A stretch of 64,000 nucleotides of DNA from an uncultured Shewanella sp. (GTDB lineage: Bacteria > Pseudomonadota > Gammaproteobacteria > Enterobacterales > Shewanellaceae): contig NZ_CANLKR010000001.1 in assembly GCF_947491715.1 (NCBI RefSeq), positions 372,001 through 436,000 of the forward strand, written 5' to 3'. The position numbers were made by a program, and so were the translations under genes. Positions 38,265 to 47,187 of the stretch are shown in pieces. Each line of letters starts with the position of its first letter. Positions within the stretch are counted from its first letter, which is position 1. The notes beneath the pieces are model-generated. The model was not told the origin of the DNA, made no database searches, and was given only the letters and a program-made list of their open reading frames with translations.

Positions 38265-39170
38265 ATGTCATCAAATGATGTGTTTAATAGTGAATTTAGT
38301 CATTGGGAACTGCCCGATGTGACTTTATGCAATGATGAAGACGTTGCTGATATTTTTGGTCGTCAAGCTTCCCCAGTATCAACAAGAGTGCCAACAGATC
38401 TGGACACTGAGTCGAATGAGCAAGAAGAAAGCATACTGCCACCAACCTTAAGCGAAATTGAAGCCATTCAACAAGATGCTCAGCAAGCGGGTTTTGAGCA
38501 TGGTAAGGCGCAAGGTTTTGGCGAAGGGTTAGAAAAAGGGCGATTGACTGGCCTTGAGCAAGGGCATAAAGAGGGCTTTGTTCAAGGCGAAGCGCAAGGT
38601 TATGAAGAGGGTATGAAACAGGCCCAAGCCAAAATGGCGCAGTTTGATGCCTTATTATCACAATTTACTCAGCCGTTGGCCTTACTGGATCTTGAGATTG
38701 AAGGGCAATTAATCAGCTTAGTGAAGCAATTAGCCGAAGGGGTGATAATGCATGAGCTCACCTTGGCGCAAGAGCATATTGTCCATGTGCTTCGCCACGG
38801 TCTCGATGCTCTGCCTATTAAAAAACAACAGATCACCATACGGGTGAACCCTATCGATGGCGACGTTATTCGTCAGTTATATCAAAATAATGAGCAAGCC
38901 AGTCAAGGCTGGCACATTGAAGACGATCCCAGTGTGTCTCAAGGCGGACTCATGATGCGCTGTGAACCCAGTGAACTCGACTTGAGTGTTGAAAACCGTT
39001 TAAAGGCGGTGTTTAGTGAGTGGGAACAGGCGCAAAAGGCGTTGAGATTAAAAAAAGAACAGCAAGCACAGCAAAGTGCTGTACTGGCCAATGAAATCAA
39101 TGACAGCGATTTTGCCATTACTCATCCTAGCACCAGTGTTATTTCAAATACCGAAGAGAGTGAACTGTGA
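38265..39170 (+). CDS. fliH: flagellar assembly protein FliH
   Basis: Export-ATPase stator protein of 301 residues. It has the typical central Gly-rich helical repeats (GKAQGFGEGLEKGRLTGLEQ, GxxxG pattern, about 80-115) and a C-terminal V-ATPase-E-like domain. It holds FliI at the export gate. Its end overlaps the GTG start of fliI by 4 bp. Confidence 0.93.
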   Translation: MSSNDVFNSEFSHWELPDVTLCNDEDVADIFGRQASPVSTRVPTDLDTESNEQEESILPPTLSEIEAIQQDAQQAGFEHGKAQGFGEGLEKGRLTGLEQGHKEGFVQGEAQGYEEGMKQAQAKMAQFDALLSQFTQPLALLDLEIEGQLISLVKQLAEGVIMHELTLAQEHIVHVLRHGLDALPIKKQQITIRVNPIDGDVIRQLYQNNEQASQGWHIEDDPSVSQGGLMMRCEPSELDLSVENRLKAVFSEWEQAQKALRLKKEQQAQQSAVLANEINDSDFAITHPSTSVISNTEESEL

Positions 39171-40516
39171 GTCAACTCTCTACTCGTGCCAATCATTTAC
39201 TTCAGTCATTAAAAATCTATCAAGGTAAGGTGCCAAACTTTATTGCACAAGCCAGTGGTCAACTCATTCGCGTGGTCGGGCTCACATTAGAGGCAAGCGG
39301 TTGCCGCGCGCCGATAGGTAGCTTATGCGGGATTGAAACACTATATGGTGAGTTGATGGCTGAAGTCATCGGCTTTAATGAAGGCGTATTGTACTTAATG
39401 CCGGTGGAAGAATTACGAGGGGTGTTACCTGGCGCGCGCGTCACACCTATTGGCGAGCAAGAGAGTCTAAATGTCGGGATTGAATTATTAGGACGAGTAC
39501 TCGATGGCAATGGTCAGGCAATTGATGATTTAGGGCCGTTGAATACGCAATATAAAGCGCCTTTGCATATGAATACTATTAACCCATTGTCACGCCGCGC
39601 TATTAGCGAACCATTAGATGTGGGTGTGCGGGCCATTAATGCCATGTTGACTGTGGGTAAAGGTCAACGAATGGGGCTTTTTGCAGGCTCTGGGGTGGGT
39701 AAGAGTGTGCTCTTAGGCATGATGACCAAAGGTGCTAATGTCGACATTATTGTGGTGGCATTAGTCGGAGAGCGTGGTCGTGAAGTTAAAGAGTTCATTG
39801 AAGAGATTTTAGGTGAACAAGGACGGGCACGCTCGGTTGTTGTGGCTGCGCCTGCCGATACGTCTCCTTTGATGCGACTTCGTGCCTGCGAAACCGCTAC
39901 CCGTATTGCAGAATATTTTAGGGATCAAGGTTTTAGTGTTTTGTTATTAATGGATAGCCTGACCCGTTATGCTCAGGCGCAGCGTGAAATGGCCTTGGCT
40001 ATTGGCGAGCCGCCCGCAACGAAAGGTTATCCGCCTTCTGTTTTTGCAAAACTGCCCAAATTAGTTGAGCGAGCCGGTAATGGTGGCGGTCAACAAGGTG
40101 CCATTACTGCATTTTATACGGTATTAACCGAAGGGGATGATTTACAAGATCCCATTAGTGACGCTTCTCGTGCCATCTTAGATGGACACATAGTCTTGTC
40201 CCGCGCCTTATCCGATAGTGGTCATTATCCTGCCATTGATATTGAAGCATCCATTAGCCGAGTGGCGCCTATGGTGATAAGTCATGAGCATTTAGAGAGT
40301 ATGCGTAAAGTGAAACAAGTGTATTCTGCTTATCAGCAAAATAAGGACTTGATCGCGATTGGGGCCTATAGTCAAGGCAGCGATCCTCGAGTGGATAATG
40401 CCATTCGCTTACAACCCGCGATGAATGCCTTTTTAAGACAAAATATGAATGATCCCATTAATTTCGAAAGCAGTGCTTTGATGCTGTCGCAAATTGCAGC
40501 GCAATGTAAAGTCTAG
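39167..40516 (+). CDS. fliI: flagellum-specific ATP synthase FliI
   Basis: Export ATPase of 449 residues. Walker A GSGVGKS is at 174-180, VALVGERGREVKEF follows, and Walker B includes LLLMDSLTRYAQAQRE. It starts at GTG 39167 coupled to fliH. The stop codon TAG is built from the TA target and the first G of a MITE-like repeat. Removing the repeat in thought gives K-V-Y then TGA, so the insertion has trimmed one residue. Confidence 0.97.
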   Translation: MSQLSTRANHLLQSLKIYQGKVPNFIAQASGQLIRVVGLTLEASGCRAPIGSLCGIETLYGELMAEVIGFNEGVLYLMPVEELRGVLPGARVTPIGEQESLNVGIELLGRVLDGNGQAIDDLGPLNTQYKAPLHMNTINPLSRRAISEPLDVGVRAINAMLTVGKGQRMGLFAGSGVGKSVLLGMMTKGANVDIIVVALVGERGREVKEFIEEILGEQGRARSVVVAAPADTSPLMRLRACETATRIAEYFRDQGFSVLLLMDSLTRYAQAQREMALAIGEPPATKGYPPSVFAKLPKLVERAGNGGGQQGAITAFYTVLTEGDDLQDPISDASRAILDGHIVLSRALSDSGHYPAIDIEASISRVAPMVISHEHLESMRKVKQVYSAYQQNKDLIAIGAYSQGSDPRVDNAIRLQPAMNAFLRQNMNDPINFESSALMLSQIAAQCKV

Positions 40517-40778
40517 AGCCTGTTGAACTTTGGTGATGATTTCTGCAGTAGTTTGTGGGTTCTTTATACAAGGCAGAGCTTGTGTGGTGTAGTTATTCTA
40601 CATAAACAAGCGATAACGCCGTAGAAAGGAGCCACAAACGCTGTCCGTAGGATCCGGCTAAACGTGTTTTACTCTTTGTTGGGAGAAATTTGCTTAGATC
40701 ACTAGGCGTCATCCCTCCCGTCGCGATTAAAACACGTTTATCTCGGGCATAATTTAACCACCAAAGATCAACAGGCCC
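40516..40778. mobile_element. MITE-like repeat copy 1 (fliI-fliJ)
   Basis: 263-bp element flanked by TA on both sides. Ends are inverted (GAGCCTGTTGAACTTTGGTG left; right end reads, reversed, GGGCCTGTTGATCTTTGGTG). The interior matches the reverse complement of the element at 44486-44747, e.g. GTAGTTATTCTACATAAACA against GTAGTTATTCTACATAAATA. It has no ORF. TA-flanked TIRs suggest mobilisation by an IS630/Tc1-mariner-type transposase, not present here. Confidence 0.8.
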
Positions 40779-40803
40779 TATTGAGTTGTTTAAGGATGTA
40801 TGA

Positions 40804-41244
40804 ATGAAAGCAAAGCCGTTAGAAAAAGTCTTAACATTAGCCTTTGAAGCCGAAGAACAAGCGCGATTACAACTTAAAAATGCCCAATATGAGTGGCAAA
40901 AACAGCAAGATCAGCTTAATGCATTGCAAGAATACCGCCTTGATTACATGAAACAAATGGAAAGTAAGCAAGGTGAAACCATTACTGCCAGCCAATATCA
41001 TCAATTTCACCAGTTCGTTAAACAAATAGATGATGCCATTAGCAATCAGCTTAAGGCGGTAAACGAAACAGCATCGATGAAGCAACACAGGCAAAGTCAT
41101 TGGCAGACTTGCCAGCAAAAGCATCAAGCAGTTGGTATTTTATTAGCAAATAAAGCACGAAAAGCGCAACAAAAAGCCAACGTATACGAGCAAAAGATGA
41201 CGGATGAATTTGCGATGCAGCAATTTTATCGACGCAGCCACTAA
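40804..41244 (+). CDS. fliJ: flagellar protein FliJ
   Basis: Coiled-coil export chaperone/ATPase-stalk protein of 146 residues, gamma-subunit-like partner of FliI. It shows the usual Gln/Lys-rich helices and the N-terminal PLEKVLTLAFEAEEQARLQL. Ribosome site AAGG precedes the ATG. The upstream MITE separates it from fliI by 287 bp. Confidence 0.88.
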   Translation: MKAKPLEKVLTLAFEAEEQARLQLKNAQYEWQKQQDQLNALQEYRLDYMKQMESKQGETITASQYHQFHQFVKQIDDAISNQLKAVNETASMKQHRQSHWQTCQQKHQAVGILLANKARKAQQKANVYEQKMTDEFAMQQFYRRSH

Positions 41245-41345
41245 AAGTGAGCGGGGGTCAGTATTTGTCTGGGGGAAGCATTTGTTTACAAAGCTAAGGA
41301 GACTTGGCATTAGACTTGCTTCTATGATTTTCTGGGTCTTTTTTG

Positions 41346-41374
41346 TAAGTGCTAAGTGTCAGGTAAGCCGATAA
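41346..41374 (+). promoter_or_regulatory. possible sigma-28 promoter upstream of fliK
   Basis: GCCGATAA at 41367-41374 is identical to the FliA -10 consensus. TAAGTGCT at 41346-41353 is a partial -35, 13 bases away rather than the preferred 11. It lies in the 209-bp fliJ-fliK spacer, so fliK could have an extra late promoter. Confidence 0.35.
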
Positions 41375-41453
41375 TTTGACGTTTATCGCAAAATAAGCGG
41401 CTTTATGTCGAGTATTAATATTAAAGGCCGTTAATGCCTTGATTGAGGAAGTG

Positions 41454-42776
41454 ATGCCACAAATGATGAATGTGAATACAAAAGGATTAGAGCCCAGAGG
41501 GGCAATAGGCTCAGTGGCATCGAATACGCATAAAAATGCTGATTTTTCTTCCCGTTTATCCTCTGCAATAGACAATGGAGCAATGGCCAATACACCTTTT
41601 TCAGCCAAATTGACTGCTCTTGATGCCAGCAGTGCTACCCACCCTCAAGCTGCTAATCGCCATGTGAGCGAAACGAACGTTAATGCGCAATCCACAGCAA
41701 TAAACAGTCAAGGTGACGTTGAAGGCAAAAACGGACAGGCCGATATCGATGAAAAGCTGATTGAAGGTCAAAAGGTTGAAAAAGAAAATGTTGAAGAAAA
41801 CAAAGGTGAAGAAGAGAGTGTTGCAGCAGACCAAAAAGCCCAAGCGCAAGTCACGCAGATTTTGTCTCAGTTAGCTTTAGCGAGTCAATTAAATGAAGGC
41901 CTTGATACCAATTCACTTAATACCAATTCACTTAATATCAATACGGCAAAACAAGAAAAGGTGAATGGTTTTAAGTTTAATGTAGATTCAACACAGAAGG
42001 CAATGCGCGTCAATGCACAAGGGCAATGGCACAGTGCAGAGATGCTTGATGTGGGTGAGCAAGGTAAACAAAGCTTAGCTGATGAAAATAAGGCGTCATT
42101 CGCGTTACCCTCGGCGATGGCGAGTACCGATCTAGCCGACAGTTCAGGTGAAAATAGCAGTGGATTATTGAATGCGAATAGTCGGTTAAAGGATGAGCTC
42201 AGTGTGTCTCAGACAATCCTGAATATTGGCGAGGGCAATAAGCACTTGATTGAAGGGGCGCCAAGACAATCCCGCTCTCATTTGAATACCGATGCACCGC
42301 AGGTTTTATCACTAAAAGCCTCCAATGAGCTGCTGCCTTCTATGCACAATATGATTATGCGCTTTTCGCCTGTTATGCAACAACAATTAATCACTATGGT
42401 GAGTCAAGGTATCCAGCAAGCGGAGATCAGGCTTGATCCTGCTGAGCTTGGACAAATGATGGTGAAAATTCAAGTACAAGGTGATACCACGCAAGTGGAA
42501 TTTCAAGTCACCCAAGCTCAAACACGTGATCTTATTGAGCAAGCATTGCCGCGCTTAAAAGATATGTTAGCAGAGCAAGGCATGCAGCTCAGTGATGGTC
42601 AAGTCTCTTATCAAGACTCTTATGAAAAGAATGGAAGCGATCAACAGCAAAGGGATGAACACACATTTTCCGCACAAGATTTAGCACAGCGTGATCCAGA
42701 AGCCTCCTTTGAGAAAGAGAATGATAATGAACCATGGGGCGAGGCCTTTGAATACGGGATTGATTATTACGCCTAA
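41454..42776 (+). CDS. fliK: flagellar hook-length control protein FliK
   Basis: Protein of about 440 residues. The long Ser/Asn/Gln-rich variable N-terminal ruler region includes a short duplicated NSLNTNSLN stretch. The conserved C-terminal Flg_hook domain reads RLDPAELGQMMVKIQVQGDT, then DLIEQALPRLKDMLAEQGM. The frame begins at TTG 41439, but the ATG at 41454 has GAGG five bases upstream and is preferred. Confidence 0.9.
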   Translation: MPQMMNVNTKGLEPRGAIGSVASNTHKNADFSSRLSSAIDNGAMANTPFSAKLTALDASSATHPQAANRHVSETNVNAQSTAINSQGDVEGKNGQADIDEKLIEGQKVEKENVEENKGEEESVAADQKAQAQVTQILSQLALASQLNEGLDTNSLNTNSLNINTAKQEKVNGFKFNVDSTQKAMRVNAQGQWHSAEMLDVGEQGKQSLADENKASFALPSAMASTDLADSSGENSSGLLNANSRLKDELSVSQTILNIGEGNKHLIEGAPRQSRSHLNTDAPQVLSLKASNELLPSMHNMIMRFSPVMQQQLITMVSQGIQQAEIRLDPAELGQMMVKIQVQGDTTQVEFQVTQAQTRDLIEQALPRLKDMLAEQGMQLSDGQVSYQDSYEKNGSDQQQRDEHTFSAQDLAQRDPEASFEKENDNEPWGEAFEYGIDYYA

Positions 42777-42844
42777 AGCGTGCGGGAAAGCATGTTAGTT
42801 TGGTCGAATAAAAACGGCGTCAAATGTGAGTTAAGGAAAGGAAG

Positions 42845-43390
42845 ATGGCAGAAGAGTTTTTAACCCTCAAACAAAATGGACAAAATGAACAGGGGACGAA
42901 AGGAGCGTCGGAAATGAAGAACAATCAGCATGTTTTAACGACTAAGCTTTTTATGATAGTGGCGATAGTCACAAGTCTCCTTTTGGTGATGGGGTTATTG
43001 GCTTGGTTGATCAGTAGTCGCGCTGATAAGCATATATTGAAAGAAGACAGTACTGTGGAAAACCATCAACAAGAAGCCTTTTATGTGGCGATGCCAAGGC
43101 CATTTTTGTTTAATTTACCGGGCCAACACCGAGCCGCATTAGTTGAAATTAAAGTGCAATTACAAGTCAGGGGTGAAGAGCATGATCTGCTAGTGAGAAA
43201 GCACATCCCGCTTATAGAAGACGCCTTACTCACAACTTTTAGTAGTAGTCATCTGCAAAGCTTGAGTACTCAGTCAGGTAAGGACGAAATGCGCCAGTTA
43301 GCGCTGCGGCATTTGCAAAATACCTTGCAACCCGTCACCGGACAAAAAATTATAGACAAATTATTGTTTACTGGATTTATTATTCAATAA
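42845..43390 (+). CDS. fliL: flagellar basal body-associated protein FliL
   Basis: Single-pass inner-membrane protein of 181 residues that supports stator function. The helix is at about 31-54, followed by a periplasmic domain (VAMPRPFLFNLPGQHRAALVEIKVQLQVRG...). A second in-frame ATG at residue 24 also has AGGAG upstream, so the start is not certain. It precedes fliM by 37 bp. Confidence 0.9.
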   Translation: MAEEFLTLKQNGQNEQGTKGASEMKNNQHVLTTKLFMIVAIVTSLLLVMGLLAWLISSRADKHILKEDSTVENHQQEAFYVAMPRPFLFNLPGQHRAALVEIKVQLQVRGEEHDLLVRKHIPLIEDALLTTFSSSHLQSLSTQSGKDEMRQLALRHLQNTLQPVTGQKIIDKLLFTGFIIQ

Positions 43391-43427
43391 TCAACAGGAC
43401 CATATTTGATATTTTATAGGCATAATT

Positions 43428-44450
43428 GTGACTGATCTACTGAGCCAAGATGAAATCGATGCCTTGTTACACGGGGTCGAAGAAGAAGAGGTGATTGCTG
43501 ACGCTAACCAAGATTTACGCGCGTATGATTTTTCTTCTCAAGATCGTATTGTACGCGGTCGTATGCCCACTCTTGAGATTGTGAATGAACGTTTTGCTCG
43601 CCATTTGCGGATCAGCATGTTTAACATGATGCGCCGCGCGGCAGAAGTGTCGATCAATGGTGTTCAAATGCTCAAATTTGGCGAATATGTCCACACGCTC
43701 TTTGTGCCAACGAGTTTAAATATGGTGCGCTTTAGTCCACTTAAAGGGACGGCTTTAATCACCATGGAAGCCAGATTAGTGTTTATTTTAGTGGACAACT
43801 TCTTTGGTGGGGATGGCAGATTCCATGCCAAAATTGAAGGGCGTGAATTTACGCCTACTGAACGACGCATTGTGCAGCTTTTGCTTAAAATTATTTTTGA
43901 AGATTATAAAGAGGCATGGGCGCCTGTGATGGATGTTGAGTTTGAATATTTAGACTCTGAAGTGAACCCTGCAATGGCGAATATTGTGAGTCCGACAGAA
44001 GTGGTGGTGGTGAGTTCTTTCCATATAGAAGTGGATGGTGGTGGGGGAGATTTTCATATCACTATGCCTTATTCGATGATTGAACCCATCAGGGAGCTAT
44101 TGGATGCGGGTGTACAAAGTGACACGCAAGATACGGATATGCGTTGGTCGCAAGCATTAAGGGATGAGATCATGGATGTGGATGTGGCCATGAATGCCAC
44201 TGTGGTTGAGCATAAGATGAGTTTAAAACAAGTCTTTGAACTCAATACGGGAGATGTTATCCCCGTTGAGTTACCTGAGCATGTGGTATTAAAAGTCGAA
44301 GATTTACCGAGTTATCGCTGTAAAATGGGTCGTTCAGGTGACAATTTAGCATTAAAAATTTGCGAGAAAATTCCTCGGCCGGAAACCGTTAAATCGGAAT
44401 TACAACTGGTGACGCGTCATGGGCGAACCCGAGATGTTTTTGATGTTTAG
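43428..44450 (+). CDS. fliM: flagellar motor switch protein FliM
   Basis: C-ring protein of 340 residues. The N-terminal CheY-P-binding peptide LLSQDEIDALLHGV is followed by the CheC-like middle domain and a C-terminal SPOA domain (DVAMNATVVEHKMSLKQVFELNTGDVIPVE). It starts at GTG 43428. A MITE-like repeat separates it from fliN. Confidence 0.97.
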   Translation: MTDLLSQDEIDALLHGVEEEEVIADANQDLRAYDFSSQDRIVRGRMPTLEIVNERFARHLRISMFNMMRRAAEVSINGVQMLKFGEYVHTLFVPTSLNMVRFSPLKGTALITMEARLVFILVDNFFGGDGRFHAKIEGREFTPTERRIVQLLLKIIFEDYKEAWAPVMDVEFEYLDSEVNPAMANIVSPTEVVVVSSFHIEVDGGGGDFHITMPYSMIEPIRELLDAGVQSDTQDTDMRWSQALRDEIMDVDVAMNATVVEHKMSLKQVFELNTGDVIPVELPEHVVLKVEDLPSYRCKMGRSGDNLALKICEKIPRPETVKSELQLVTRHGRTRDVFDV

Positions 44451-44485
44451 TGACATTGAGTGATTTGACTTTATTGAGTGTATTA

Positions 44486-44747
44486 GGGGCTGTTGATCTT
44501 TCGTGGTTAAATTATGTCCGAACTAAACATGTTTTAATCGCGGCGTAGTGAGTGCAGCCTAGTCTTCTAAGCAAATTCTCTACAACAAAGAGTAAAACAC
44601 GTTTAGTGAATCCAATGGACAGCGTTTGTGGTGCCTTTTTACAGCGTTATCGCTTATTTATGTAGAATAACTACACAGCATAAGCTTTGCCTTGTATAAA
44701 GACCCCACAAACTGCTGCAGAAATCATCACCAAAGATCAACAGCCCC
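44486..44747. mobile_element. MITE-like repeat copy 2 (fliM-fliN), inverted relative to copy 1
   Basis: 262-bp element flanked by TA (44484-44485 and 44748-44749). Near-perfect terminal inverted repeats: GGGGCTGTTGATCTTT left and AAAGATCAACAGCCCC right. It aligns end to end, reverse-complemented, with copy 1. It is non-coding. Its insertion leaves fliN 362 bp from fliM without touching either gene. Confidence 0.85.
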
Positions 44748-44811
44748 TAGCATAAATGCTGAAATAACGATAATGGGCCATTGCTAAGTTGAAAAGATAA
44801 GGCAGAAAAAG

Positions 44812-45195
44812 ATGAAAGATGGATCAGTGACGGATGAATGGGATGTAGCCATGTCTGAGCAAGCAATGAATGAGACTGAGAAGGTGGCATTAGATGATTT
44901 TTCGACAGGTAAAAAGACCTTAAGTGATGACGAAGCGGCCAAGCTAGATGCCATCATGGATATTCCAGTGACAATATCAATGGAAGTCGGTCGCAGTTAT
45001 ATTAGCATTCGAAATTTGTTGCAATTAAATCAAGGTTCGGTCGTAGAACTTGATAGAATTGCAGGTGAGCCACTGGATGTGATGGTCAATGGTACCTTAA
45101 TTGCCCATGGCGAGGTGGTGGTGGTGAATGATAAGTTTGGTATTCGATTAACCGATGTGATCAGTCAAACTGAACGCATTAAAAAGCTAAAATAA
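44812..45195 (+). CDS. fliN: flagellar motor switch protein FliN
   Basis: C-ring protein of 127 residues. The SPOA domain at 55-125 carries IPVTISMEVGRSYISIRNLLQLNQGSVVELDRIAGEPLDVMVNGTL, standard for FliN. The N-terminal 50 residues are variable and acidic. It works with FliM as the switch complex. Confidence 0.95.
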   Translation: MKDGSVTDEWDVAMSEQAMNETEKVALDDFSTGKKTLSDDEAAKLDAIMDIPVTISMEVGRSYISIRNLLQLNQGSVVELDRIAGEPLDVMVNGTLIAHGEVVVVNDKFGIRLTDVISQTERIKKLK

Positions 45196-45207
45196 CCCGG
45201 AGAGCCT

Positions 45208-45813
45208 ATGAGTACCCTGTTCGTTGCAAACAGTGCTGCGAGTCAAATTAACAATGAGATGGAAAATAGCGATGTCAATTCGGCTGTAGACACTGTCGCT
45301 GTGGACAATCAGGCTGTTAATGTTCCAACAGCAAAAAGTGAAGTCGCAACGGATAGCGCAAAAAAAGTGAATACGGAAGTGAACTATACCTTGGGCAGCG
45401 ATCCTATCACAACGGATGCTGCTAATAGTGCGACAAAGGCACAGACGTTAGTGAGCCCGAGTCCTGATAAAACCTTAGTGATGAATAAAGCGGGTAACGA
45501 TCCTTCCAGTATCGCCAGCTTAGCAAGTATGTTGGGCGGCTTAGTGGTCGTGTTACTGATTATTTTTTTCTTAGCTTATTTAGTGAAACGTTTCAATTTA
45601 GCGCCTAACAGTAATGGTGTGATAAAAACCATTGCTGCTTCACCGTTGGGACAAAAAGAAAAACTCATGATTGTTGAAGTTGAAGGGCGCCAGTATTTAT
45701 TAGGTGTGACACCGCATCAAGTGAATTTAATTGATAAATTAGAGACGCCCATAGAACAGCAAGCTGAGTCTTTTGCCAGTCGTTTGCGGCAAGCAAAATC
45801 CACGAAAGTGTGA
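45208..45813 (+). CDS. fliO: flagellar biosynthesis protein FliO
   Basis: Protein of 201 residues. A long Thr/Ala/Asn-rich N-terminal region (about 1-110) is followed by one membrane helix (MLGGLVVVLLIIFFLAYLVKRF, about 108-129) and the conserved cytoplasmic FliO domain (IKTIAASPLGQKEKLMIVEVEGRQYLLGVTPHQVNLID). It helps assemble the FliPQR gate. The N-terminal region is longer than in E. coli. Confidence 0.9.
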   Translation: MSTLFVANSAASQINNEMENSDVNSAVDTVAVDNQAVNVPTAKSEVATDSAKKVNTEVNYTLGSDPITTDAANSATKAQTLVSPSPDKTLVMNKAGNDPSSIASLASMLGGLVVVLLIIFFLAYLVKRFNLAPNSNGVIKTIAASPLGQKEKLMIVEVEGRQYLLGVTPHQVNLIDKLETPIEQQAESFASRLRQAKSTKV

Positions 45814-45897
45814 TCCTGTTGAAGGGGTTATCGCTAAGCCTGTTTGATGAGATCATACTTTAGCGATAACTCAATACCTGATGATGTATATAACCTA

Positions 45898-46698
45898 ATG
45901 ATGCCAATAATAACAATAAAAAATCGATCACAGTTTTTTGAATACCTTAAACATGCACACCTTACTTTTTTGGTGCTCTTGCTGTGTTTTTGTTTACCTT
46001 CTCAGGCATTAGCCAATAATGGAATTTTACCCGCAGTAACGGTCAGTACTGGGGTTGATGGTTCAACTCAGTATTCGGTAACCATGCAAATTTTACTTTT
46101 AATGACGGCGCTGAGTTTTATTCCTGCTATGGTTATTATGCTGACCTCGTTTACGCGTATTATTATCGTGTTATCGATTTTACGTCAGGCCATTGGGTTG
46201 CAGCAAGCTCCGTCGAATCAAGTATTGATTGGGATCAGTCTATTTTTAACCTTTTTTATTATGACGCCAGTGTTTGATGAAATTTATGACGATGCCGTTA
46301 AACCTTATATCGAGCAAGATATGGCAATCGATACTGCATTTGAGCGTGGAAAAGCGCCGTTAAAAGCTTTTATGCTGTCACAAGTGCGTATGACAGATCT
46401 CGATACTTTTTTGGAAATCTCAGCCTACCCAGGGATCACCGAGCCAGAAGATGCTCCCTTGAGTGTGATCATTCCTGCCTTTATTACCAGTGAACTGAAA
46501 ACGGCTTTTCAAATTGGTTTTATGTTATTTGTGCCGTTTTTGGTACTTGATTTAGTGGTGGCCAGTATTTTAATGGCCATGGGAATGATGATGTTATCGC
46601 CGATGATAGTGTCTTTACCTTTTAAAATTATGTTATTTGTGCTGGTGGATGGCTGGAGTTTAGTCATGGGCACTTTAGCCAATAGTTTTGGGCTATAG
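45898..46698 (+). CDS. fliP: flagellar export gate protein FliP
   Basis: Export-gate membrane protein of about 266 residues with a signal peptide ([18 protein letters not shown]). The core matches Fli[77 protein letters not shown]. The frame is open from TTG/ATG at 45844/45847; a start at 45898 or 45901 gives the normal signal-peptide position, but no start has a clear ribosome site. Its end is the first unit of a tandem repeat. Confidence 0.92.
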   Translation: MMPIITIKNRSQFFEYLKHAHLTFLVLLLCFCLPSQALANNGILPAVTVSTGVDGSTQYSVTMQILLLMTALSFIPAMVIMLTSFTRIIIVLSILRQAIGLQQAPSNQVLIGISLFLTFFIMTPVFDEIYDDAVKPYIEQDMAIDTAFERGKAPLKAFMLSQVRMTDLDTFLEISAYPGITEPEDAPLSVIIPAFITSELKTAFQIGFMLFVPFLVLDLVVASILMAMGMMMLSPMIVSLPFKIMLFVLVDGWSLVMGTLANSFGL

Positions 46699-46701
46699 CT
46701 T

Positions 46702-46809
46702 ATGAATCCAGAGTCATTAGTGGACGTGTTTCGTGAAGCCTTGAGCGTTATCGTTGTTGTTATCGTTGTCACGGTGTCTTGGCCAATAGTTTTGGGTTAT
46801 AGCTTATGA
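46702..46809 (+). pseudogene. truncated fliQ start 1 (35-codon mini-ORF)
   Basis: It begins MNPESLVDVFREALSVIV like FliQ, then runs into the repeated fliP 3' end in another frame ([10 protein letters not shown]) and stops in the TGA that overlaps the next ATG (ATGA). It cannot make a functional FliQ but may pass ribosomes on to the next unit by termination-reinitiation. Confidence 0.7.
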
Positions 46810-46913
46810 GTCCAGAGTCATTAGTGGACGTGTTTCGTGAAGCCTTGAGCGTTATCGTTGTTGTTATCGTTGTCACGGTGTCTTGGCCAATAGTTTTGGG
46901 TTATAGCTTATGA
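46806..46913 (+). pseudogene. truncated fliQ start 2 (35-codon mini-ORF)
   Basis: Same structure as the preceding mini-ORF, starting MSPESLVDVFREALSVIV. It ends 4 bp into the full-length fliQ through ATGA, so translation of fliQ may depend on it. Confidence 0.7.
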
Positions 46914-47179
46914 GTCCAGAGTCATTAGTGGATGTGTTTCGTGAAGCCTTGAGCGTTATCGTTGTGATGGTGTCCATGATTATTGTGCCGGGACTCATCG
47001 TGGGCTTAGTGGTGGCGGTATTTCAAGCGGCAACGTCCATTAATGAGCAAACCTTGAGTTTTTTACCGAGATTACTCACGACCTTGTTTGCTTTGATGTT
47101 GTTAGGGCATTTACTCGTGCGCACCATGATGGAGTTTTTCTATGAAATGGTGAACATGATCCCAAGTGTCATAGGTTAG
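46910..47179 (+). CDS. fliQ: flagellar export gate protein FliQ
   Basis: Complete FliQ of 89 residues with two membrane helices (SVIVVMVSMIIVPGLIVGLVVAVFQ and LLTTLFALMLLGHLLVRTMMEF) and the conserved ATSINEQTLSFLPR. It is the third and only intact start in the tandem array. It is 8 bp before fliR. Confidence 0.95.
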   Translation: MSPESLVDVFREALSVIVVMVSMIIVPGLIVGLVVAVFQAATSINEQTLSFLPRLLTTLFALMLLGHLLVRTMMEFFYEMVNMIPSVIG

Positions 47180-47187
47180 GTTTTATT

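Larger units (their letters stand above)
46678..46965. repeat. 104-bp tandem triplication at the fliP/fliQ junction
   Basis: Three units start at 46678, 46782 and 46886, the third partial. Each holds the last 21 bp of fliP, the spacer and the first about 55 bp of fliQ. Unit 1 has the real fliP stop; unit 3 leads into the full fliQ. Because 104 is not a multiple of three, units 1 and 2 give aborted 35-codon fliQ starts. Confidence 0.95.

Noticed and set aside
40516..40778. repeat considered as an attC or CRISPR-type repeat
   Set aside because: Too long, no spacers, no RYYYAAC/GTTRRRY cores; TA flanks and terminal inverted repeats point to a MITE.
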